Source of the DNA: Pleurotus djamor
Taxonomy: Eukaryota; Basidiomycota; Agaricomycetes; Agaricales; Pleurotaceae
DNA length: 31,972 nucleotides
Direction of reading: 5' to 3'
NCBI GenBank assembly: GCA_029747585.1
Contig: JAPEVF010000525.1
Span: forward strand, 1 to 31,972
Both the position numbers and the translations under genes were made by a program. This document shows positions 11,301-20,667 of this stretch, piece after piece (position 1 is the first letter of the stretch; every line of letters starts with the position of its first letter). The notes under the pieces were generated by a model, which saw only the letters and a list, made by a program, of their open reading frames with translations, searched no databases and had not been told where the DNA came from.

Positions 11301-12172
11301 CTGTGATGAGCTCAAGTATGGCATGGATTGCTTTCATTCGGGGTACAGGCATCATTGGTTGGCCGTCCCAAGAATCCATCGACATATTGATCGCTGTGTT
11401 GTTGGACCCTACCCTACCAATAAGCGAGAAGAACATCACATTCATTCTGCTCCAGATGAAGAATCGCTCGAAAGCGGGTAGTATTACCGCATACGCGATT
11501 GATGAATCCAAGTTGAAGATTTTCCCTCCGCGTCACTCTCCGCGATACACCGAGCTGAAGCCTACGGATGCAGAGGAAGAAAAGGCATGGCTTGCGCGAC
11601 CATACATCACCATTATCATGGAACTGGGTCTCGTCTCGAGCGCCTCGATTGGCTTGCCGGTGGTTCCATTGTCGAAGAAGCATATGGATCAAGGCAACCA
11701 GCCTCCCCTTCAACGGACCAAAGTATCGAAAATACACTCTGTCGTATTGGTCCCAACTGCACCAACGAAAAAGCCTAGGCCACCCTCCCATCCTCGATAC
11801 ACCCTTTTTGTCTATGGTTGCTCAACTCATACATATAGGAGTGTCACTCCTGAAAACCGAGCGATTTACGAGAAGCTACTACAGGTGCAAGATATTTTTT
11901 CTGATCACCCTCGCAGTCAGACAATCGAAGATGTCAAGAACATGAAACCTTATTGGGGCGTTGGGGCATCTTGCTTTTCTTGGGTTGACGACGCCTTTAT
12001 GTCTGGGAAGATACCTATTGCGAGAGAACCGGTTGCAGTGGATGATGGCGTCGCTTTGGTTCCCCAGATGCATGTGGTTGAGGTGTTGGAGGATGAAGAG
12101 GATGCATCTGACATGGACACAGAGCCATAGTTACCTACCATTGTACTCGCCCCATCGGAAGTTGCGAACACG
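8374..12172. repeat. Copy B repeat unit (inverted relative to A and C)
   Basis: The left part (8374 to about 9486) is the inverted partner of 1-1083. The whole gene unit, including about 40-50 bp after the stop codon, is an inverted partner of about 20625-24290 (copy C), with the coding exons much better conserved than the flanks. Confidence 0.85.
8479..12130 (+). CDS. P-loop NTPase with restriction-nuclease-like C-terminus, copy B (Crinkler-type architecture)
   Basis: Exons 8479-8863, 9018-9356, 9421-9480, 9532-9747, 9811-10079, 10134-10597, 10657-12130 (3207 nt, 1068 aa). The ATG at 8479 is shared with copy A, although the frame is open upstream to 8347. The N-terminus is basic (PSKR, KKPRNH; nuclear-signal-like). 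The Walker A-like motif is QSSGYGKSR near residues 302-310; the first Gly of the classic motif is replaced by Gln, and K308 and S309 are kept. Walker B is VMYIDEAH, ending at about residue 475. Near residues 820-846 a strand with Asp (SIDILIAVLLD) is followed by LLQMK, a D...QxK pattern like PD-(D/E)xK nucleases. The acidic tail ends in EDEEDASDMDTEP. NTPase plus REase-like nuclease is the layout of Crinkler-type proteins, which are abundant in fungi; substrate and role are unknown. The frame is intact, so the gene is likely functional. Intron 1 is tentative. Confidence 0.8.
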
Positions 12173-12449
12173 ATTGCAAAGGACTAGTAGACACAGATAT
12201 CAGACCGGCCTCTCGACAGACGGTCCAGGTAATACTTAGATACTTAGTATGGGCCAGAGTCGATGCCCTTTGAGTAAGAGCACTTCCTACAAGACAGGGA
12301 CAAAGAAGTAACACTGTAATCGAAGACTGGGAGTAACCCCTGGGCCTGACTTACAGTGACTTACAGTACCTTGGAAGTTGCAAGCTTATTAGAGACTCGT
12401 GCCACTGGGCGATCGTGCAAAAAGTATGTATACGTTCGTCATAGCCAAT
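12131..12449. other. Convergent intergenic region
   Basis: 319 bp between the stop codons of copy B (plus) and P450-1 (minus). The first 40-50 bp are still similar to the tail of copy C. No gene or clear element is seen in the rest. Confidence 0.6.
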
Positions 12450-14717
12450 TTAACTAGAAAGTAGACCTGACTGGTTGATCAATTTCTTGGCCATCTTACT
12501 TCTCGGGTGAATCGAGTACGAAAACGGCAACGGATGACTGAGACCAAATAACCAGGTTACGTGTTGTGAGACTCTGGGTAGTTCAACGCACCTTATCATC
12601 CCTGTATCGAAGGCCGCACCTACTTTGATGGGATGGCCAGACTCGTCGATGGCCGGGGATATTTTCATCGTCGCCAAGATGGACGCGATGTGTATCCAGA
12701 GGTGACTATCGGCCATGAATCTCCCCGGGCATATCCGCCGCCCATAGCCAAACGCCGACGTTATTGGGTCAATTCCCGGTTCCAATCTTGCTCCATTGAT
12801 AGTGATGGTCCCCTCACTTGAGCCTGGAAAGGTGTTCGAGTCTGGGCCAAGGAATCTTTCTGGGATAAACTGGTCTGGGTTAGGAAACATGTTTGGCTCA
12901 TGTAGTATCGTCCTGGTCATGCCATTCGTGAGCCTCCGAAGGGGTGATTCAGAGATCGAAAAACCCAAACCATGTATTGCCAATGATTGTCGTCCCTGCC
13001 GGTATAAAGTAGCCGTTGTATTCATCATCTTGGGTGGCCATGTGTGGCAAGCCTACTCCACTGTTAGTGAAATTTCGACGGACGAAAGCCATGACGAACC
13101 CAATGGTGCTACGGGGTTCCATCTTGAACGGAGGTCAGGATTGCTCCCTTTCGTGAAAATTTATGTTTTCATTCATACCTCAGGACTTCTCTGACAACAG
13201 CATTGAGGTAAGGAAGCGATTCCCGATCGCTAAACTCGGGTAGCCTTGCGTCCCCAATTACGCGATCCACCTCCTCCTGTGCTTTGGCTTGTACCTCAGG
13301 GTAAAGAAGCATAGCTAAAAAGAAGCACGAGAGCGACGAAACTTCCTAGAATTCGCAGAGTTGAGCGATCAAGTTCGTTGACAGAGAGGGGGAGAAGTAA
13401 ACTTGGACTAACACTTTCGGCTCCGGCTGAGTTCGCAATGGCCAGTAAGTAATACAGTCAGGGCGCGGGCTTGGAAATGGCTCCGTTCGTTNAAAAAAAC
13501 ACCTACCGGCGTATGCGAGACCCGCACAATTTCTAATGGTTTCAAGTTCGCGTCGGATATCCGATTCTGAAGTGCTAGCAACGTTAGAAAGTAAATTGGA
13601 CACGAAACACGGCGGCGCAACGCCTTTCTCCTAGAGCATTCATATCCATCTGAGAGCTGATGATCTCGTCGAGGAACAAGAACCATACCATTGCCTCTGA
13701 AACTTTTCTAAACGGTGCATCTCGCATCTCCAGAGCGACCTTCTTCCATTCCCTGGCTTTTGTTTGAAAACCAGCCCCTGGAAACCACTCCGGTACATAT
13801 TTGACTGTAGCCACCCAACTCGACGTCAGAAAATTGAGGAATAATCCTGGGGGTAGATACAACTCACGGATGGGAACAATGTCAACAAGAAAGGCTCCTG
13901 GGCTAGCTGCCTTTGCCATACCATCCAATGCCCGCTCCGCGATCGTGATATAATAATCATCTTTCGGGACGACATCAATCCCATAAATAACCTTCATAAT
14001 GCTGCTCGCCGCATTTCTAGTTATCACGAGTGTTCAACAAACTCAACAACTTGTTCAGAACAACGATGCAAACTCACACACGAAGATGATCAATCATCTT
14101 ATCTGGTTGCTCTAGTAAGCGCCGTAGTAGCGCATGTGCCTCTTTGACTTGAATGGGCCAAAACTGAGACGCAATCGACGGTTGGAATTGTTTGTAGAAC
14201 ATCTTCCTGTGTACCCTCCATTTTTCGCCTACGGTCGCGATGTTTGGTCATGGGATCAGCAATCAGGAAATCATGATAGCCATTGGAGACTAACCGTATG
14301 GCATATGACCAAACGACCAATTCCATCCCATCAAGTCATTGATCATGGGCAAGGCGTTGCGGTCAGAATAATTTGAGGAGCGTTTTTCAAACAGATCATT
14401 CGCGGCCTTGATCGAATTCACAAAGATGATGTGTTTTCCTAAAACATTGATATGGACTAGATCGCCTAGAAAGTGGCTGAGCGATCGAGGCATGGACTCC
14501 AGAAGATGGACTTACCGTACTGCTTTGCCCATTGGGCGTAGACAGCGACTTCGTTGTGGCGCGGTAAGTCTCTGAGGTTTCCTAACAGAGGTAACGGCTG
14601 TGGTCCTGGTGGATACGGTAGGCCATACGGGTTTTTGATAGAGGGGCTTCTAGTCCGCTTCCAGTACAGGGCCAGGGCGATGAAACCAAGGAATACGGAG
14701 AAGTGGAGAGGTGACAT
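12450..14717 (-). CDS. Cytochrome P450 monooxygenase 1
   Basis: Eleven exons: 14717-14516, 14465-14295, 14228-14078, 14016-13689, 13630-13507, 13426-13413, 13345-13179, 13122-13100, 13055-12971, 12933-12592, 12537-12450 (1695 nt, 564 aa). It has an N-terminal membrane anchor (residues 1-20) and a proline hinge (YPPGPQPLPLLGN). The I-helix AGAES, in place of the usual AG-x-(D/E)-T, sits on a 14-nt exon. ExxR is in REVLRW, and the heme loop FGYGRRICPGR has its Cys ligand near residue 490. It is about 50 residues longer than P450-2, through insertions in exon 4 and before the heme loop. Oxidises an unknown small molecule at the ER membrane using electrons from P450 reductase. It looks like the OrdA-like (O-methylsterigmatocystin oxidoreductase-type) P450s common in agaricomycetes, but the substrate cannot be read from sequence. 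An N in the intron before exon 6 marks a homopolymer. Confidence 0.92.
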
Positions 14718-15907
14718 CTACACAACTTTCGTCGATGTTCCAGTGAGTACGGAATGTCAGGGGGAGAATGAATGCCAACCCCTCGAAAGTAGCGCAGATA
14801 TAAGGTGGATCTGGAGATTCGTCGCGAGCTAAGAAACAACTCGGAAATAGTCTCTACATCAACGACGGCGCGATTGGGAGCCAGGGCGCTGGAGACCTGC
14901 GTGTTGCTATTCGCTTCGGCGACGTAGTTGGCAACACGCCCATCGAGATCACACCGCATACTGGCGCTACGATCATTTGACGAGGAGCCAGTCAAAGTTC
15001 TCGCCAACGGGGGAAGGGGGATGATATTGGCCCCCATAGCGAGCAATCGCAGGCACCGATGTGAAAGCAACAGACTTTCGAGCGCACTCCCGATCAGCAC
15101 CTTAACATAGACTCGATTTGTGGTCCGTGAACCAAATTTCTTGTCAACATTTCTCAAAGCCTAAACTCTAGATAACACTCAGTATGCTTACTCGCTCACG
15201 GGCTGTCACCGCTCCCATAGGACATGGGAAATAGATGGGTTGTTGACATATGAACAAGCTACAGACTGATGGAGCCTGATGGATGCATCGTCCTCCGAGG
15301 TCAAGGGTTTTCCGCGGTGCCGTTGGACCATAATTGAAAAGTGGTGGCTAGCCATTTGGTCAACACATTCGGAACTTGTTTCAAGTTGCATGACATTCGA
15401 AAAGCAATTGCAAAATACAAAGCTCATGATGTGTGGCGGCGGCGTAGTTGATTCATGGATGTGATGGCGGAATGTTGATTGTGGGCGGTATTGTCGGCAC
15501 AAGCAAGGACTCGGCTGGGCGCCAAACTTTCAGAGCCGCCGTCCTCCTATACGGCCCCTTTTTGATGAGGACTTACTTCCTGCGTCGTCGCATCAACCAA
15601 CTACCCGACAACGCCAAGGATCTATGTCTGATACGATAGGCCCTCCGCCATTTATCTTAGCCCGGATGTGTCGAGGTATACGAGATTTCACAGTGATTCC
15701 AATCAGCTCGGATTAGTCATGGCCTCCTTCTCAAAGGGGACGCGGTACTGGGGGGCTCTTCATATCGATTCTTACAGCATTACAGGTCGGTCGTCCTCGG
15801 GATGATTGATATCAGCCTCCAGTTTAGAGTATATTGCAAATACGTTACACCAAGGCCGAGAGAAACAAGCTCGGCACTGATGATTAAGAAACGAAGCTAC
15901 GTCAACT
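14718..15907. other. Intergenic region, no recognised gene
   Basis: About 1.2 kb between the start of P450-1 and the 3' end of the esterase. A 191-codon minus frame (14582-15157) overlaps P450-1 exon 1 out of frame and has no domain; other frames are shorter. It presumably carries the P450-1 promoter. No repeat or RNA gene was seen. Confidence 0.6.
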
Positions 15908-17333
15908 TCACAGACACTGGCTGTACTAAAGACGTAGAAGAAACAGCTGTCAGAAGACTAATTTACTCGAGAGTAGTCAAGGACTTACGTAGGTATTGAG
16001 GGCTTGACAAGTAAATGGCGAGACACAAGCTGTAGCTCCAGTCCAACCAATTCCACCACATTGTGCCCAGTGCTCAGCCAACGCACCAGTAGGCGGCGCA
16101 CTAGTTTGAGGAGGCGCGACTGTGGTCGCTGGTGCAGAGGTACTTCCAGGAGCCGAAGTGGGCGCAGGCGAGCCACTCCCCGGCGTAAGATTACTCAATC
16201 CGAACCATGCCATAACATCATTCTCTTGCTCAGGTACTGTATGGCCGACGCCTTGAGCTAAAATACCTGGATACAGATCCCGTAAGCACGAGGCAAAGAA
16301 AGAAGGAACAAGNAAAAAACTAAGCGATGTCACGAACCTTGTACATTCGGTCCATAGGAGGTCCTCGTGTATCCGTTCAAGGGGTTATTAGTCTGCGTTG
16401 ACGACGGTGTTTCGCTAACTCCAAACACGTTGGTCCATTGCTTGATCTCCTCCTGGAAATTCTGAGGGAAAAGCGTCGTGTCCCTAGAACAAGTCGTAAT
16501 AATCAGAAAACGTGTTGATACCGACAAAAAGCTAGATCTGAACAAACTCACGCTGTGCCATGCCAAAATTGAACTTTGGGGCGTGTGCCGGTGAAGCCGG
16601 GGAATCCAGAACGGACTTGGTCGCCCTTTGAAAACAAACGAGAAGCCAGTTATGTCACGTATACATGCGAAGGGGGATCCACACTTACCCACTGGGCACC
16701 GGTCTTGATGAGTTGACCTTGAGAACATTGACTGTTCCACATGTTGGGGCCAGCAAAACATCCGTAGGGAACGCCGGAAAAGAGGGCACCAGCTTTGAAG
16801 AGATCGGGGTATGCACCCATAAGGACGTTGGTCATCATAGCTCCCGAGGAAGTGCCGGTAGCAAATACTCTAGTTGCATCCACGCCGTAATTTTGGATAG
16901 CGAAACGAACCATCGATGCAATAGCGAGAGAGTCACCTCCGGCATCATGGGTCAACGTCGCGGTGGAGTGGACATCCCAGCATCCTCCTGAGTCGGGGGC
17001 ATCAGGGTAGACGACAATAAATCCATCTGTGGGTGTTTGAAGGTCATTGTTAGTATGATTACCGGGCTGATCTAGGGAGAATGACGTACGAGTATCGGCG
17101 AGTTGTGCCAAGCTAGTTCCTTGGAAGTAAGCTTGGGCCGTGCCGGTACAGTAGTGCATTGCGACAATGAGAGGCGGCGGCGTGGCCAAACGAGTCGGAC
17201 GGTAGACAAACATTTGTACGCCGGTGGGGTTTGGACCAAAGTTTGAGACTTGTTGGAGAGTGCTCGAAAGAGCAGTCACCAACGCTCCTTGAAAAGCAAC
17301 GGCGAGCAAGGCAAGAAAAGACTTGAAAGCCAT
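15908..17333 (-). CDS. Secreted CE1-family esterase (acetylxylan/feruloyl type) with C-terminal CBM1
   Basis: Six exons: 17333-17090, 17026-16689, 16625-16552, 16483-16338, 16266-15989, 15925-15908 (1098 nt, 365 aa). A signal peptide ([21 protein letters not shown]) is followed by an alpha/beta-hydrolase. The nucleophile is Ser141 in GTSSG; the likely triad partners are Asp220 ([11 protein letters not shown]) and His276 ([10 protein letters not shown]). A Ser/Thr/Pro linker (about 295-330) leads to a CBM1 (about 331-365: [17 protein letters not shown], ending YSQCL) whose last six codons, including the stop, lie alone on an 18-nt exon. The enzyme removes acetyl or feruloyl groups from plant-wall xylan outside the cell, with the CBM1 holding it on cellulose. 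CE1 acetylxylan esterases with CBM1 are standard in wood- and litter-decay fungi. Which ester it prefers cannot be decided here. Confidence 0.95.
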
Positions 17334-17899
17334 GGTTGAGGACTCTTGATGAGCACCTCCTGCAAGTTTTGGGCGGTTTTATATGTGAAGGATAATCCGC
17401 AGAAACTCCAAGCGTAGAGGCAGATGTTAGAGGTGAACCTTTTATGCGCTGACGAGAAGAGCTTCTCTGACATTCAACGGGCATTGCTCGGTTATGATAC
17501 TTGTGATATGTGCTGGATATGTCTCTCCGTCATAGTCATGTGGGGGCTTTCAAAAATACTGTCGATTCGATAATGGAGCGGGCGGCCGGTCACTGTTGTT
17601 GGTGGTCATGTTGATGCAGAATAGGGGCGCGAGTGCACGTGCCACCCCGGAATGGACTCTAAGAATTTAGTAGTAAAAATGATCATCGCTGGATTCGTTC
17701 CGTTCCGTTAAACCCCAAACATCGGCCATGGCCAAGCACGAGAGATCTAAATCTAATGCCGACACGTTTTCCTTAGCCCTTGAAATGCTTTCAGATCCAC
17801 AAACTCTGACGCTAAACTTGGCCTTCAGGCGCAACGTATTACTTATTTATGAGGGCTTCTCCAGTCGCATGACTGCCAACCCACCTTCCTCCCCACAGG
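17334..17899. promoter_or_regulatory. Shared divergent promoter region of the esterase and P450-2
   Basis: 566 bp separate the two start codons, which point away from each other. Two matches to the SYGGRG site of CreA/Cre1-type carbon repressors are present: GTGGGG at 17540-17545 and CCGGGG (minus) at 17645-17650. Such short matches occur by chance often, so this is suggestive only. No other gene is seen. Confidence 0.35.
17377..17384 (-). promoter_or_regulatory. TATA box of the esterase gene
   Basis: ATATAAAA on the minus strand, 44 bp upstream of the esterase ATG at 17333, a normal position for a fungal gene with a short leader. Confidence 0.5.
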
Positions 17900-20342
17900 A
17901 TGTTCTATTTATCTCTGACCTTTGTCATCGCCCTCCTCGCTGTCTACCTTCGCAAGTGGTACGCTTCTACCAAGTCGCGTAAATCCCCGTACCATCCTGG
18001 TCCGAAACCACTTCCCCTCATTGGCAATGCTCTCGATATCCCCAAGGTATCTCCATGGTTGACCTATGCGAACTGGCGACAGCAGTATGGTCGGTTACAT
18101 CCTCTGAGTCCTTATCGGAACACCCTACTTACCCCTCGTTTTGTCTTAGGCGACATCATCCACCTCAGTGCTCTCGGCAAGCACATCATCGTCCTGAACT
18201 CCCTCGCTGCTGCGACAGACCTTCTGGACAAACGTTCTTCCAACTACTCCGACCGTCCAGACATCCCCATGGCCAATATGACAGGCTGGACCGCCATCAA
18301 CATCGGCCTCATCCACTACGGCGACCTCTGGAGGAAACATCGTCGTTTATTCCATCAAAAATTCCGCCACGGAATGGTATCCGACCTTCANCCTCTCCAA
18401 ACCCACAAAATACACACCCTNCTNCGCAATCTCCTCGANTCTCCGGAAGATTTCAAATTGCATCTGCGCAAGTACGTACACCNTATGTAACCCTCGGTGT
18501 CCTCGTNATTGACATGGNATGCTCTCGATAAGCTTTCCTGCTTCAGTTATCATGTCCGCTACCTATGGATACGAAATTCTTCCCAAGAACGATCCGATAG
18601 TNACCTTGGTCGATGAGACATCGGCNATGATTACNGAAACTATCTTCNTGGGTTCTCAGCTCGTCAACGTCCTTCCTGCTCGTAAGCCTCCCTCGCTACC
18701 TATGTAATCGATTATCTCTGANACGNTTCACAGTCCAACGTATNCCAGAATGGATGCCNGGGGCCGGCTTCAAGCGCATCGCTAACCTATGCCGTTCCAA
18801 GCTATCCCAAATGATGGACACACCCTTTCAAGCTGTCAAGGACCAGATGGTACGCNCAATTCNCATCACNAACTGTCTTCATTTACAGTCGTGCTGATTC
18901 TCTTATCCCTCTTTCTTTTCGCCCTTCCTCCATCAGGCTAAAGGCGAAGCACCCGTTTCGTGGACTTCCGAGCTGTTAGAGCACCACGCCCAAACCAAGG
19001 GAGATGAAGAAGGCGAGAACCTCATCAAAGGCGTCGCCGCCACGGCTTTCGCAGGTTCGCATCCTCCTCTTCCTGTATCTCTCTCNNNCNNNNNNNTCTC
19101 ACACATGCTCATACTCGCACACCTTCACAGTTGCTGCAGACACGGTAAATTCCCATCGGCATCTAGGCNACAAGAGAGTTCTAACTAACGTACATCTCAT
19201 CTGACTAACAGAGTGCTTCTTCTTTGACATCATTCGTCCTCGCCATGTTGCTCTACCCGGAGACCATGATCAAAGCCCAAATGGAAATTGATTCACTCCT
19301 CCAGTCAAGGGAGAAGAAACTCACGCGGTTACCTACATACGAAGACCGGGATTTGCTCCCTTACACCACCGCTTTGTGCCATGAGATCCTTCGATGGAGT
19401 CCCGCNGTACCTCTAGGTTCNTCNTGCCTTCTCTTCGCTTCGNCNNCANNNGTCGCTCAATCNANCCAANAGGNGTGCCTCATGCNTCGCTCGAAGACGA
19501 TTTCTACGACGGATATCTGATACCTGCAGGTGGGTCTCACGCGCAAATACTCTTTATCCTTATCCTCATGCTCGCCTATTGCTTCTCTCCTTCTTTAAAT
19601 TGTTCTTCCCTCGCCTAACCCAACTTGTACTCACCATCTGTCTTCTCGTTNCAGGTACCATGGTCCTATCGAACATCTGGTACGTCAGCCTTCTCTCCTT
19701 TCCGTCACAATCCGCGTACAACCGGATCCCCAACTAGGGCTATGAGTAGAGACGAACGCATCTATCCCAATCCACACCGCTTCAACCCAGACCGTTTCCT
19801 AAGCACCGACAAAACACAAGCCGTTCTAGATCCCCTACCTACATTCGGCTTCGGACGTCGGTACGTCTTTCTCCTCCCCTCCAGCACCTCATCTATTTTT
19901 ATCGTTTCTTGTCAATTTACCCGAATAAACACCCAAATATTCCCCCATCCGTTTAATATCACTACTCGTCTCCATGTCTTCTCATTTCTCCGGCTTCGCC
20001 CATTTTTACTCCATTCCATTCTTATCCTTTCGTAATTTCCATTTAAAACTCACGCTTGCTCACAGGATCTGCGTTGGTCGTTTCCTCGCCGAAGAAACAC
20101 TCTGGATCGGAGTAACAACCCTCCTCACCTGTTTCAACATCACAAAAGCCAAAGACAACCTCGGGAATGAGATTTTCGTCTCGGGGGAATATGATGATAA
20201 ATTGATCAGGTGAATACTTTGCTCAGAGTCGCTTTCGCGCTTCCAAAACTAACTCATATCTTTTAGCCATCCACTCCCGTTCAAGTGTTCCATAACCCCG
20301 CGGTCAGAAGAGACGGTCAAACTGATTCGATCGCTATCATAG
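17900..20342 (+). CDS. Cytochrome P450 monooxygenase 2 (paralogue of P450-1)
   Basis: Twelve exons: 17900-18089, 18150-18471, 18533-18681, 18734-18849, 18937-19054, 19131-19144, 19212-19416, 19473-19529, 19655-19679, 19738-19860, 20066-20209, 20267-20342 (1539 nt, 512 aa, normal P450 length). Membrane anchor residues 1-18; hinge YHPGPKPLPLIGN; I-helix VAADTS with the core on a 14-nt exon; HEILRW (ExxR) near 365-370; heme loop FGFGRRICVGR with Cys near residue 442. The first intron (60 nt, GTCGGT donor) is in frame and open, so a protein 20 residues longer is possible without splicing. It shares intron sites with P450-1 after QYG, around the 14-nt exon and after the PL that follows ExxR, so the two are from one family. 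Many N bases lie in 18391-19652. Substrate unknown. Confidence 0.92.
18391..19652. other. Cluster of ambiguous bases (N) inside P450-2
   Basis: Several dozen N bases occur only here, in exons and introns of P450-2, unlike the rest of the window, where single N bases sit beside A-runs. Of 13 exonic N bases, 12 are third codon positions and the other is the first base of an NTG codon. They look like masked sequence variants rather than random poor base calls. Confidence 0.8.
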
Positions 20343-20667
20343 CCGCCTTCAATGCGATATCCGTTTGTTACTCGCTGGTCTTACTTGCTACGGTCCTATC
20401 TTGCTATGTACCACCGCACGTTTCTTGCTTGCCCCTTTCACTTGTACTACCTCTTTGTTTGTAAATGTCCGTAACAACAGTTGAGTGTTAATGTATTGTG
20501 AAGGCATATTTCGGGGGTTGGAGGTCGACTTCTGCATTTTGATGAGCACCGTAGATTGAAACGAACCTTCACTGAGGTGTTGCTAGTTTGATATCTAACC
20601 AACCATCCGTAACTTACACTCAAACGCGTTCGCGACTTCCAATGGTGGGGCAAGTACAACTGAGTAA
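20343..20667. other. Convergent intergenic region
   Basis: 325 bp between the stop codons of P450-2 and copy C. The last 40-50 bp (next to copy C) match the 3' flank of copy B. Nothing else is recognised. Confidence 0.6.

Noticed and set aside
14582..15157. 191-codon minus ORF upstream of P450-1
   Set aside because: It overlaps P450-1 exon 1 in another frame, has no recognisable domain and no conserved features.
12450..20342. A secondary-metabolite gene cluster
   Set aside because: There is no synthase, terpene cyclase, transporter or regulator; two P450s and an extracellular esterase are not enough.
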